Shown here: positions 1 through 8,101 of the stretch, piece by piece
How positions within the stretch are numbered: position 1 is the first letter of the stretch
How the letters are laid out: the number at the start of each line of letters is the position of its first letter
Assembly (NCBI GenBank): GCA_016292745.1
Contig: JAEDFO010000073.1
Location: 1 to 9,713, forward strand
Reading direction: 5' to 3'
Length of the DNA: 9,713 nucleotides
Origin: Muribaculaceae bacterium
Lineage (GTDB): Bacteria > Bacteroidota > Bacteroidia > Bacteroidales > Muribaculaceae
Translations under genes and position numbers: made by a program
Notes under the pieces: model-generated
What the model was told of the DNA's origin: nothing
What the model saw: only the letters and a program-made list of their open reading frames with translations
Databases searched by the model: none

Positions 1-33
1 AATGGAATTACAAACAAATAATTGCTTGATACA

Positions 34-2577
34 ATGAAACGAATACTTCTATTGGCAACAATCTTTACCGTGACATCGTGGCTATGCGCCCAGAACAACA
101 GCATGGCAAAAGTGTATTTATACAACACCGACCCCAGCGGCGGAATGCGGATAGCCGCTACGAATACCAACGGTAATCTTGACGAAATCGGGCAAATCTT
201 TTCGTCGGACTATGGTCCTTGGGGCTCGGGCAAGAAAATGTATGCGCCATCAGTTACTCGGTTGGCCAATGGCCGAACGGTGGCTGTGTTTCAGGTTGAC
301 GAGACATCGCCATGCTTTGCAGTCACCTGTTCCGACGATATGCACACTTGGCGTCCGCAAGATTATCCTCGGATGTCGGTCGGTGGATGCTTTGCTCCCA
401 TAGTTGAACCTCGAAATGGTGGTGGCGTCACTGTATACTTCAAGACAAAGGATGGCAAAGTGCGCATGACTTATTCCGACGCCGATATCCGTCATTTCTC
501 GCCCGATGTTGAGGTATCTGCTACCAATTACGTGCCGACGCCTGCCGTTTCGGCTGAAATTGGAGGTAAAGCTACTAACGGAATATGGATTGACATTCCC
601 GAGGCTCAACTTACGGAACTCCGCGATTATTTCAACTTACAGCAAGAGAATGCACAGCGCTGGCGCGAATCGCTCGCCGATGACAATTCTACGCTACTGC
701 CACAATTACCAAAAACTGCCAAGGCGTTGCTAAGAATCGACATCAACGACACCAAACCTATAAGCGACAAGCTCATTGGAGTGTTTTTCGAAGACATAAG
801 CTATGCTGCCGATGGTGGACTGTATGCCGAACTGGTACAGAACCGCGATTTCGAGTATTCGTCGCGCGACCGGCGCGAATGGAACAGTTCCACAGCTTGG
901 AGTGTCGATGGCTGCACCACACTGCTGATTGCCACCGATAAGCCGTTGAGTGCCAACAATCCTCACTATGCAATTCTTAACGGAAAAGCACTAACCAACA
1001 CCGGCTGGGACGGAACGGTGGTGAATGAGGGAGATGTTTTCAACTTCAGCATCTTCGTAAACAACATCAGCCGAAAGGCCAACTCGCTGAAAGTGGAACT
1101 TGTGGCCGACGGACGCACCATAGCTTCCACATCGCTTAAACTCGACAAAAAGGATGGCTGGAAACAATTGGAAGCATCGATGAAAGCCTGTGGTAGCGCC
1201 ACAAACGCGCAGCTGCGCATCACACCCACGAAAAAGGGCCGACTTGCCATCGATATGGTGAGCCTCTTTCCCGAAAACACTTTCATGCATCGCAAAAACG
1301 GACTGCGGGCCGATATGGCGCAAGCCATTGCCGACCTGAAGCCTAAGTTTATCCGTTTTCCAGGAGGATGCATGAGCCACGGCCAAGGGCTCGACAACAT
1401 TTACCACTGGCACCACACCGTGGGCGAACTCTACGACCGCGTCCCCGACCGAAACATTTGGGGATACCATCAAACCCGCGGACTCGGATTCTTCGAATAC
1501 TTCCAGTTCTGCGAGGATATCGGCGCCGAGCCGCTGCCGGTGCTTGCAGCCGGTGTGCCTTGCCAGAATTCCGAGCCCGACGCATCGGGTTATGCCGGAC
1601 AGCAAGGTGGCATCGACATGAACGACATGCCTGCCTACATACAGGAATTCCTCGACCTCATTGAATGGGCCAACGGCGACCCGGCGACAAGCCGCTGGGC
1701 ACGAATGCGAGCCGATGCCGGTCACCCTCAGCCTTTCAACCTTAAATATATTGGTGTGGGCAATGAAGACTTGATTTCTACAGTATTTGAGGAACGATGC
1801 CTCATGATTGCCAAAGCCATAAAGGAGCGTTATCCTGAAATTGAAATCTGTGGCACGGCCGGTCCGTTCCATGCTCCGTCGTCCGATTATATTGAGGGCT
1901 GGCGATTTGCTAACGAGCACCGCAACATATTCAGCATCATCGACGAACATTACTATGAAAGCGTTGGGTGGTTCCTCAACAACCAGCACTACTACGACGA
2001 CTACGACCGTAAAGGGCCGAAGGTGTATCTGGGCGAATATGCCGCCTCGATTCGTGGCACCAACGGCATTGACTGCGCTTTGGCCGAGGCTGTGCACCTG
2101 TGCAACATCGAGCGCAATGCCGATGTGGTTACCATGACTTCCTACGCACCGTTGTTCTCAAAGAACGGCCACAGCAACTGGAGCCCCGACATGATGTACT
2201 TCAGCAACAACGAGATTGTGAAATCACCGTCGTATGAAGCACAGCGATTATTCTCAGTGTATGGTGGCAACGAATACATCGCCTCACGTCTTGAGGCCGA
2301 CAGCATCGTGGCTCACCGCGTGGCCACGAGCGTGGTGCGCAACTCGGCCACCGGCGAGACATTCCTGAAAGTGGTCAACGTGTTGCCGGTAAGCCTTGAG
2401 CTCACCTTGTCGACGCCTCAGATGCCGATTGCACAGCAGCTACCCTTCGAAGGATTCTCAGGCACACCTGGCTCACACAATGCCAATCTGGAGCACGGCA
2501 CCTACAGTGTCCGTCAAGATGACTCACTCACCATCAGCCTGCCGCCCTACTCAATGCGTGCCATCCGTCTGAAATAA
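34..2577 (+). CDS. GH51 alpha-L-arabinofuranosidase, exported, with N-terminal partial propeller-like domain
   Basis: Likely removes terminal alpha-L-arabinofuranosyl residues from arabinan or arabinoxylan fragments in the periplasm or at the cell surface. I chose the ATG at 34, giving 847 residues, over the in-frame TTG at 22 because it begins a clean signal peptide (MKRILLLATIFTVTSWLCAQ). Residues about 23-160 hold blade-like repeats (YAPS at 70-73, CFAPIVEP from 119) that are not part of canonical GH51. The GH51 part starts near 235, with GGLYAELVQNRDFEY at 261-275, a jelly-roll CBM-like insert at about 276-415, IRFPGGC at 440-446, the acid/base Glu in VGNED (E578), the nucleophile in YLGEYA (E668), and a beta-sandwich C-terminus. 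Both catalytic glutamates are present and the frame is intact. The upstream promoter lies outside the window, and a convergent terminator follows. Exact substrate is unknown; family assignment is strong. Confidence 0.93.
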   Translation: MKRILLLATIFTVTSWLCAQNNSMAKVYLYNTDPSGGMRIAATNTNGNLDEIGQIFSSDYGPWGSGKKMYAPSVTRLANGRTVAVFQVDETSPCFAVTCSDDMHTWRPQDYPRMSVGGCFAPIVEPRNGGGVTVYFKTKDGKVRMTYSDADIRHFSPDVEVSATNYVPTPAVSAEIGGKATNGIWIDIPEAQLTELRDYFNLQQENAQRWRESLADDNSTLLPQLPKTAKALLRIDINDTKPISDKLIGVFFEDISYAADGGLYAELVQNRDFEYSSRDRREWNSSTAWSVDGCTTLLIATDKPLSANNPHYAILNGKALTNTGWDGTVVNEGDVFNFSIFVNNISRKANSLKVELVADGRTIASTSLKLDKKDGWKQLEASMKACGSATNAQLRITPTKKGRLAIDMVSLFPENTFMHRKNGLRADMAQAIADLKPKFIRFPGGCMSHGQGLDNIYHWHHTVGELYDRVPDRNIWGYHQTRGLGFFEYFQFCEDIGAEPLPVLAAGVPCQNSEPDASGYAGQQGGIDMNDMPAYIQEFLDLIEWANGDPATSRWARMRADAGHPQPFNLKYIGVGNEDLISTVFEERCLMIAKAIKERYPEIEICGTAGPFHAPSSDYIEGWRFANEHRNIFSIIDEHYYESVGWFLNNQHYYDDYDRKGPKVYLGEYAASIRGTNGIDCALAEAVHLCNIERNADVVTMTSYAPLFSKNGHSNWSPDMMYFSNNEIVKSPSYEAQRLFSVYGGNEYIASRLEADSIVAHRVATSVVRNSATGETFLKVVNVLPVSLELTLSTPQMPIAQQLPFEGFSGTPGSHNANLEHGTYSVRQDDSLTISLPPYSMRAIRLK

Positions 2578-2598
2578 TCCACATCATCACCCGCTCAA

Positions 2599-2650
2599 AA
2601 TGAAGAAGTGCCGCTCCCAACCGGGGACGGCACTTCTTCATTGTTATTTT
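2599..2650. terminator. Bidirectional intrinsic terminator between the GH51 and OmpH-like genes
   Basis: An almost perfect inverted repeat pairs 2599-2613 with 2628-2642 (AATGAAGAAGTGCCG against CGGCACTTCTTCATT) around a short GC-rich loop. TTGTTATTTT follows on the plus strand. On the minus strand the stem is followed by a TTTTGAG run, so it can end transcription from both convergent genes. Confidence 0.88.
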
Positions 2651-2660
2651 GTAACTATTA

Positions 2661-3254
2661 TTATTTCGATTCTACTTTATTATAGCGTTCGTTAAGGCCC
2701 TTAATGATTTCGTCGGTGATATCATACTTCTCATCGATGAACAGGCAAGCAGCCTTGTCGAAGATAATTTCGTAGCCTTTTTCCTTGTTGTAGGCCTTGA
2801 TGAAATTCTCAACGCTGTCATTAAGTTGTATGTTGTTCTGAATCATCTCGTTTTGGATGTTACGTTCCAGGTTAGCCAGATAAGCCTGAGCATCCTGCTG
2901 CATCTTCTGGAGTTTCTGCTGGTCAGCATTAAAACTTGCTTCAGAAAGGTAACCGTTGGTTTTATATTTGTTCTCAATCTGAGCAGCAAATTTCTGGATT
3001 TCATTGGCTTTCTGACGCTGGATGTTCTCGTAGTTGTCAGAAGTACGAAGCATGGCCTCGCTAAGATCCTTGGCTAAATTGTAGTTGTGCAACAGTGAAT
3101 CCTTGTCGATGTAGCGGATGTTAAGCATCGCAGTTGCATCAGATTTAGGGCTATCAGCATTCGGAGTCTCATCCTTTGCCTTATTACACGATGTAAAGAG
3201 GCCTACGAATAACAAGATAAGCGACAATTGTAATGTTCTATACAAAATTTTCAT
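2661..3254 (-). CDS. OmpH/Skp-family lipoprotein
   Basis: A 197-residue OmpH/Skp-like protein, a family of periplasmic chaperones that hold unfolded outer-membrane proteins. The N-terminus is a lipoprotein signal peptide with lipobox LFTSC and lipidated Cys at 23, followed by an acidic, low-complexity stretch (24-42). The family start motif appears as IRYIDKDSLL (46-55). Residues about 60-150 are a charged, Gln-rich helical coiled coil, and the conserved end is YEIIFDKAACLFIDEKYDIT, then a short helix. Classic Skp is soluble and usually encoded next to bamA or lpxD; this copy is lipid-anchored and stands alone, which suggests a paralogue with a tethered role. It is divergent from pepD and convergent with the GH51 gene. 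Family call is fairly sure; client and precise role are inferred. Confidence 0.85.
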   Translation of the reverse strand: MKILYRTLQLSLILLFVGLFTSCNKAKDETPNADSPKSDATAMLNIRYIDKDSLLHNYNLAKDLSEAMLRTSDNYENIQRQKANEIQKFAAQIENKYKTNGYLSEASFNADQQKLQKMQQDAQAYLANLERNIQNEMIQNNIQLNDSVENFIKAYNKEKGYEIIFDKAACLFIDEKYDITDEIIKGLNERYNKVESK

Positions 3255-3360
3255 TTCTGTAACTTAATGATTAATATTTAAAGTTTCTTTATTTGTCACA
3301 TTCTGGTGCCAAGTTATGAAAAATTTCTATAACATAGCACTCTGCCATTGGTTTTTCTGC

Positions 3361-3368
3361 TATATTTG
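3361..3368 (+). promoter_or_regulatory. Possible distal pepD promoter, -7 element TATATTTG
   Basis: TATATTTG matches the Bacteroidetes -7 consensus TAnnTTTG and is followed by C. No TTTG-like -33 box is found 19-21 bases upstream. Transcription from here would give a leader of roughly 200 nt. Confidence 0.3.
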
Positions 3369-3467
3369 CCCTCTGAAAGGGATTACAGCTTACGATTTTC
3401 AACCTGTGCCAGCCGTTGGGCCTGCCAGGTTTTGCGAAATCATTTGCAAAGATATGAAAAGGTTAGA

Positions 3468-3497
3468 TTTTTTCTCTATCTACTCAAATTATTTTTG
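3468..3497 (+). promoter_or_regulatory. Probable proximal pepD promoter, -7 element TATTTTTG
   Basis: TATTTTTG at 3490-3497 fits the Bacteroidetes TAnnTTTG -7 consensus. A T-run at 3468-3471, 18 bases upstream, could serve as a degenerate -33 element. It lies about 85 bases before the pepD start, a usual distance. The assignment rests only on motif match. Confidence 0.4.
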
Positions 3498-3581
3498 TAA
3501 CTTAGTGCAGTTTTAATCTCATATTTAACAAAATTTCATTTTGAATCAAGTTTAAACATTTCATATTAATATCTTACTAAA

Positions 3582-5036
3582 ATGAATATCACAGAATTAA
3601 AGCCCGAATTAATCTGGAACATCTTCGACCAGATTACCAAGGTGCCACGTCCATCGAAAAAAGAGGAGAAAATCCGTGAATTTCTTCTGAACTTTGCCAA
3701 AGAGCATGGTATTGAGGTAAAGACCGACGCTATCGGCAACGTTGAAATGCTGAAGCCGGCAGCCCCTGGTCATGAAAATGCACCGGTGGTTATCCTCCAA
3801 GGCCATATGGACATGGTGTGTGAGAAAAACAACGATGTTGAGCACAATTTCGACACCGATCCTATCCAGACTATCATCGAAGGCGAATGGGTACACGCCA
3901 ACGGCACTACCCTCGGCGCCGACAACGGTATCGGCATGGCTGCCGCACTGGCTGTGATGGTCGACAAATCGATTGTCTGCGGCCCGGTTAAGGCTCTATT
4001 CACCGTCGACGAGGAAACCGGCCTCACCGGTGCTGTCAACATTGGCAGCGATATGCTCGTGGGCGACATTCTGCTCAACCTCGACTCTGAGGACGAAGCA
4101 CAGATTTTCATGGGGTGCGCCGGCGGTATCGACACCACTTGCACTTTCACCTACAAGCGTTCATATTCACCCGAAAAATACCACTACTTCAAGCTCGAAT
4201 GCAAGGGAATGCAGGGCGGCCACTCCGGCTCTGACATCGACAAAGGTCGTGCTAATGCCAATAAGGTGCTCACCCGATTCATCTGGACCATGATGCAGAA
4301 ATACGATGTGGCTCTATCGGAAATCAACGGTGGAAACCTGCGCAATGCAATCGCACGCGAGGCAAGTGCCGTTTTCGGCGTTCACACCGACAATAAGGAG
4401 GAAATTCGCGTGGCTCTCAACAACTATATCGCCGACCTTGAAGCTGAATACAAAGGCGTTGAGAATTTCAACATCTCGCTCGAATCGGTTGAAGCCCCGG
4501 AATATTGCATCGACACCGACACTGCCAACGCTCTGATTCGTGCCATGTATGCGTGTCCTCACGGTGTTATATCGATGAGCCGCGACATTGAAGGCCTCGT
4601 TGAAACATCAACCAACCTGGCTTCGGTGAAAATGCTGCCCGACAACCAGATTCTCGTTACAACTTCGCAGCGAAGCTCGGTTGAATCGCGCAAATACGAC
4701 ATTGCTCAGCAGGTTGAAGCTGTATTCCAGCTTGCCGGCGCTAAGGTTACTCACGGCGATGGTTATCCAGGCTGGACACCGAATGTCGACTCAGAAATCC
4801 TGAAAATCGCCATCAAGGCTTATGAGGACCTCTACAACATCACTCCGCTCACCACTGCCATCCATGCAGGTCTGGAATGCGGTTATTTCAAGAAAATCTA
4901 TCCGAAACTCGATATGATTTCGTTTGGCCCCACTTTGCAGAATGTTCACTCGCCTAAGGAGAGAATGCACATCCCGGCAGTTGAGAAATTCTGGAATCAC
5001 CTCGTTCGAATTCTCGAAATGGTGGCTAAGGCCTGA
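3582..5036 (+). CDS. pepD: Aminoacyl-histidine dipeptidase (PepD, peptidase family M20C)
   Basis: A cytosolic di-zinc dipeptidase that hydrolyses Xaa-His (carnosine-like) and other dipeptides, feeding amino acids from peptide uptake into metabolism. The 484-residue length is normal for the family. Visible active-site residues are H75 and D77 in QGHMDM, D114 in LGADNGIG, E144 and E145 in DEETG, D168 in LNLDSE and H456 in NVHSPKE. These sit at a constant offset of five from the residues I recall for Vibrio PepD (H80, D82, D119, E149, E150, D173, H461). The lid domain contains GGHSGSDI. There is no signal peptide. The start ATG is preceded by an A-rich stretch rather than a Shine-Dalgarno, as is usual in Bacteroidetes. 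It is flanked by its own promoter region and a strong terminator, so it is probably monocistronic. Confidence 0.95.
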   Translation: MNITELKPELIWNIFDQITKVPRPSKKEEKIREFLLNFAKEHGIEVKTDAIGNVEMLKPAAPGHENAPVVILQGHMDMVCEKNNDVEHNFDTDPIQTIIEGEWVHANGTTLGADNGIGMAAALAVMVDKSIVCGPVKALFTVDEETGLTGAVNIGSDMLVGDILLNLDSEDEAQIFMGCAGGIDTTCTFTYKRSYSPEKYHYFKLECKGMQGGHSGSDIDKGRANANKVLTRFIWTMMQKYDVALSEINGGNLRNAIAREASAVFGVHTDNKEEIRVALNNYIADLEAEYKGVENFNISLESVEAPEYCIDTDTANALIRAMYACPHGVISMSRDIEGLVETSTNLASVKMLPDNQILVTTSQRSSVESRKYDIAQQVEAVFQLAGAKVTHGDGYPGWTPNVDSEILKIAIKAYEDLYNITPLTTAIHAGLECGYFKKIYPKLDMISFGPTLQNVHSPKERMHIPAVEKFWNHLVRILEMVAKA

Positions 5037-5051
5037 TTTTAGTTAAAATTC

Positions 5052-5106
5052 AAGGGTGTACACTCGCCGGAACCTGTTCCGGATGAAAGTACACCCTTCC
5101 TTTTTC
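5052..5106 (+). terminator. Intrinsic terminator after pepD (nested hairpin)
   Basis: A perfect 10-bp outer stem pairs AAGGGTGTAC (5052-5061) with GTACACCCTT (5089-5098). Inside it a second perfect 7-bp stem, CCGGAAC (5067-5073) with GTTCCGG (5076-5082), closes on a tiny loop. CCTTTTT follows. It ends only about 20 bases before the next start codon. Confidence 0.85.
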
Positions 5107-5125
5107 CCTTAATTACTTCCGGCCA

Positions 5126-5866
5126 ATGCAGCCATCAACCATTGCCCAGATTGTTATATGCACTGTTGCGCTCCCTTGTGTAGCCGTTGAGCCTATGGCC
5201 ATCGACGACTATGCCGTGGAGTGCGACTCGCTGTTCAACTACGTAGGACCGGGCAACGAGGTGACTCGATACTGGAAGCTCACCGACGACGATTTCAGGC
5301 AAATAGCCGTCGAGCTGGGCATCGAAGTGGCTACCATCCGCGCTGTGGTGGAAATAGAGGCCGGAACGCATCACACGGGGTTCTATGCCCCCATGAAGCC
5401 GATTATCAACTTCGACCGCACCATTTTCCGCAGCCGTGCCAGGCGTGCAGGCATTAGCACTGCCAAGTCTAAGGAACAGGCTGCTATTGCCATGGCTCCA
5501 GTAAACTCGCGAAAATACGGCTCGTATGCGCTGGCGCAGCAGGCAAGGCTCGACGCCGCCCGGCAAATCGACCCTGTAATTGCCAACGAATCCACATTCT
5601 GGGGAATGTTCCAGATTGGTGGTTTCAACTGGCACAAATGTGGCATGGATTCGGTTGATGAGTTTGTGGCTGCAATGTGCTATTCCGAGGCTATGCAGCT
5701 CGAGCTCTTTGCCCGCTTTATCAAGAATTCGGGTATGCTGAAATATCTCCAAGCCAAGAATTGGAGGGCATTTGCCCGTGCCTACAATGGTCCGTCGTAT
5801 GCCCGTCGCGGCTATCACACCCGGCTGGCACGGGCCTACGCCAAATATTCTGCTGCAGCTAAATAG
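5126..5866 (+). CDS. Exported N-acetylmuramidase-family protein (DUF3380-like)
   Basis: A predicted peptidoglycan hydrolase of the N-acetylmuramidase (DUF3380, PF11860) type, which cuts MurNAc-GlcNAc bonds. Key signs in the 246-residue protein are RAVVEIEAG (72-80, with E76 the likely catalytic Glu by analogy with the family VES-G motif), KPIINFDRTIFR (91-102), FWGMFQIGGFNW (158-169) and FARAYNGPSY (216-225). The C-terminus GYHTRLARAYAKY is typical of Bacteroidales members. Residues 6-20 are hydrophobic and could be a signal peptide ending near AVA or PMA, but the n-region has no Lys or Arg, so export is not certain. An alternative ATG at 5195 (residue 24) would remove it. The gene lies 28 bases beyond the pepD terminator stem, leaving little room for a separate promoter. 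Role is probably cell-wall turnover; phage origin cannot be excluded. Confidence 0.82.
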   Translation: MQPSTIAQIVICTVALPCVAVEPMAIDDYAVECDSLFNYVGPGNEVTRYWKLTDDDFRQIAVELGIEVATIRAVVEIEAGTHHTGFYAPMKPIINFDRTIFRSRARRAGISTAKSKEQAAIAMAPVNSRKYGSYALAQQARLDAARQIDPVIANESTFWGMFQIGGFNWHKCGMDSVDEFVAAMCYSEAMQLELFARFIKNSGMLKYLQAKNWRAFARAYNGPSYARRGYHTRLARAYAKYSAAAK

Positions 5867-5888
5867 GGCCGGACGCCAACTAATGGCA

Positions 5889-5940
5889 AAAAACAATCGC
5901 CGGGGATAATATGTAGACCATCTTATCCCCGGCTGTTTTA
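5889..5940. terminator. Bidirectional intrinsic terminator between muramidase and GH127 genes
   Basis: A perfect 11-bp inverted repeat pairs GCCGGGGATAA (5899-5909) with TTATCCCCGGC (5923-5933). TGTTTTA follows on the plus strand and a GTTTTTTG run follows on the minus strand (complement of CAAAAAAC, 5887-5894), so it suits both converging genes. Confidence 0.87.
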
Positions 5941-5959
5941 TGTAGGCCAACTGCCCGGA

Positions 5960-8038
5960 TTATTGCTTTATCGGCAGCCAAGTGCGATATGGCTCGTGGC
6001 CGCGATTGCCAAGGGCAAAATATGGTATTGCTGTGAACTCGGCACTCTTGCCGTCGGCAACGCCGGTTCCCTTTATCACATTCACACCGCCAAGCATATT
6101 GGGCTCGAATCTCACTGACATTGGCGCTGTGGTGTCAATGGCCAGCGATGCCACTTCGGCGTTGTCGCTCTTCTCAAGACTATAGATAATGGGGCCGCAT
6201 GCCAGGGCACACATGCCATTGAGCTGCTTCACCTGCTCGTTGGCAGTGATCACGCGCGGCTCCATGGGCAATTCCATCTCCAGTACATCGTCGGCACACC
6301 ACTCGCGGTTAATTACAGCATAGCCGTCGACGATGTTTACAGCTATGGCCTTGCCGTTGACGCTCAGCTTAACAGCCGACGAAACCGCCGAATTATACAG
6401 CCCGAAAGGATTCTCTACCGATTGTGCCCAGCCTGGAATACGCACATGCAGCGCCATCTGGCGGGTGACACCGCAGTCAACATTTATCTTCACATGGCCA
6501 TGCCATGGATAGTCGGTGCTCTGGGTTATCGTCACTGCGCCCGATTTGGCGGGAATCGATGTGCGGCTACCGATGAACATGTTCACGTAAACATCGTTGC
6601 CGCGATAGGCATAGATAAACGATGGCACCACCGACACAAGCTTGAGGAACATCGGCGGGCAGCACGGACATTCGTGCCACTCCCAACGCGAATGTGTGTC
6701 GGAGTTGAGTGGGTTCTGGTAGGTGTATTTGGTGCCTTCAAGCGATATGCCGGTGAGCACATTATTGTATAGCGAGCGCTCAAACTCGTCGAAGTAGCGG
6801 GCATCGGCGGTGAGTTGGTTAAGTTTCTGGCTGTAGAAAGCGGCGCCAACGGCTGCACACGTTTCAAGATATGCGTCGGTGGGAAGGAAGTAGTCCTCGC
6901 CGAATTTCTCGTCGAAGTGCACAGCACCCACGCCGCCGGTTACAAACATTCGGCGGCCCACCATATTGTCCCACAGGCGTTTTCCGGCCGACACGTAGCT
7001 GGTGTCGTGGTTTTCGATGGCAGCGGCCACCACGCCGGTCATCAGCAATGTGGCGCGAACGGCATGGCCTTCGATGGTGCACTGTTCAAACACGGGGATT
7101 GAGTCCTGCGCATAGTCGCCAAACGATGGGCGCGAATGCTCGCCGTACTGCTCCTCAGCATAGTGGTTCTCTTTAATCCACTTCTCGGCTTCGCCATTGC
7201 CCCATGTGCCCCACAGAGGCAGTCCACAATGATGGCCGCGGTTCTCAATCCAGAATTCGGCGAGGCGCAGATATTCATCGGCGTCGACGCTCAGCCCCAC
7301 CTTCGAGGCCAGCTCGGGATGGTCCTTATACAGGCGATACAACTTCACCATCGCCTCTTCCGGTCCGGAATGTGCCGGCACCACGTTGTGCTTGGGAAGC
7401 TCACCCATGTAGCTGCACATCAGGTTGGCCTGGCGGGTAGCCACGCGCAGCATCGTGGTTTTGCCGGTGGCGTTATAGTAGTGCACTCCTGCCTCAACCA
7501 TCATGCCTGAGTTGTACACATCGTGCATCCAGCGCAGCAGGCCACCGTTCTCGCCCCAGCGATGGCTGTTCTCCACCAGCTGGGTGTAGGTGTTAAGAAA
7601 CCCGTCGGGCTCCGACTCCTGTGCGGTCTCAATGTGGGCAATGATATCATCGAGGCGTGCCTCTATCTCTTGGTTGGGATGCAAGGCCAGAAGGTCGGAA
7701 ATGCCGCGGATACTTTCGTAAATCAGGCCGTCGAACCACGGGAATCCGGCATGCTTGCCTATGTCGCGCTTGCCCGCAGCCACCGAGTCGAAGTTTTCAA
7801 CCACGCTATACATATGCCCTTCCTGCTTGTCGGCTACATTCCGGCCTTCAAACTTATTGAGCACGTCGCTGGCTGTTACCGTAGCCCATTGCATATATCG
7901 TGGCGACCAAAACTGGTCGTCGACCACCACATCCTTGTTATCGACTAATTTCAGGCTCCCGTCGCCGGCACCACCGCCGCACGATGCGAGCATTAAAGCG
8001 GCCACCGTTGCCGCCATTGCACATAATTTCTTCATCAT
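5960..8038 (-). CDS. GH127 beta-L-arabinofuranosidase (DUF1680) lipoprotein
   Basis: Predicted retaining beta-L-arabinofuranosidase with a zinc-bound cysteine nucleophile, as established for HypBA1; substrates would be beta-linked arabinofuranose on extensin-type glycoproteins, arabinan or RG-II side chains. The 692-residue protein begins with a lipoprotein signal (lipobox LASC, Cys20), so it is membrane-anchored. The (alpha/alpha)6 barrel covers roughly 35-465. The signature residues are present: E377 in DEKFGEDY as probable acid/base, E392 and C394 in LETC, and C459-C460 in HECPCCPP as nucleophile and zinc ligands, with an extra Cys at 457. A beta-sandwich C-terminal part follows (MALHVRIPGW, then residues to TWLPIKQ). 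Start could be the first (8038) or second (8035) ATG. A small membrane-protein gene lies 119 bases upstream on the same strand. Other DUF1680 families (GH146, GH142-like) are possible alternatives for specificity. Confidence 0.92.
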   Translation of the reverse strand: MMKKLCAMAATVAALMLASCGGGAGDGSLKLVDNKDVVVDDQFWSPRYMQWATVTASDVLNKFEGRNVADKQEGHMYSVVENFDSVAAGKRDIGKHAGFPWFDGLIYESIRGISDLLALHPNQEIEARLDDIIAHIETAQESEPDGFLNTYTQLVENSHRWGENGGLLRWMHDVYNSGMMVEAGVHYYNATGKTTMLRVATRQANLMCSYMGELPKHNVVPAHSGPEEAMVKLYRLYKDHPELASKVGLSVDADEYLRLAEFWIENRGHHCGLPLWGTWGNGEAEKWIKENHYAEEQYGEHSRPSFGDYAQDSIPVFEQCTIEGHAVRATLLMTGVVAAAIENHDTSYVSAGKRLWDNMVGRRMFVTGGVGAVHFDEKFGEDYFLPTDAYLETCAAVGAAFYSQKLNQLTADARYFDEFERSLYNNVLTGISLEGTKYTYQNPLNSDTHSRWEWHECPCCPPMFLKLVSVVPSFIYAYRGNDVYVNMFIGSRTSIPAKSGAVTITQSTDYPWHGHVKINVDCGVTRQMALHVRIPGWAQSVENPFGLYNSAVSSAVKLSVNGKAIAVNIVDGYAVINREWCADDVLEMELPMEPRVITANEQVKQLNGMCALACGPIIYSLEKSDNAEVASLAIDTTAPMSVRFEPNMLGGVNVIKGTGVADGKSAEFTAIPYFALGNRGHEPYRTWLPIKQ

Positions 8039-8101
8039 TTCAGAGTTTTATACTATATTTTGGTTATCCATCACCATTTGGCAATTGAACATAACTTTCC
8101 C

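Larger units (their letters stand above)
3255..3581. other. Divergent intergenic region between OmpH-like gene and pepD
   Basis: A 327-base AT-rich gap between two divergent genes. It should hold promoters for both. Two TAnnTTTG-type -7 elements face pepD. For the minus strand I see only a weak match, TAACTTGG (3316 down to 3309), without a matching -33 box. A 66-codon reading frame at 3316-3516 is rich in Cys, Phe and Tyr, resembles nothing I know, and overlaps the promoter candidates, so I do not call it a gene. No RNA gene is recognised. Confidence 0.6.

Noticed and set aside
991..2097. A 368-codon open frame on the minus strand inside the GH51 gene
   Set aside because: It is a codon-bias shadow: the plus-strand frame carries intact GH51 motifs and both catalytic glutamates, while this one has no recognisable domain.
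3402..3432. A hairpin in the pepD upstream region (CCTG...CAGG)
   Set aside because: Only about four to six interrupted pairs form, which is not better than chance.
3316..3516. A 66-codon plus-strand frame in the OmpH-pepD gap
   Set aside because: It overlaps both promoter candidates and has low-complexity, Phe/Cys-rich composition with no recognisable domain.
5135..5950. A 271-codon minus-strand frame opposite the muramidase gene
   Set aside because: It is antisense to a gene with clear family motifs, includes the terminator, and shows no protein-like pattern.
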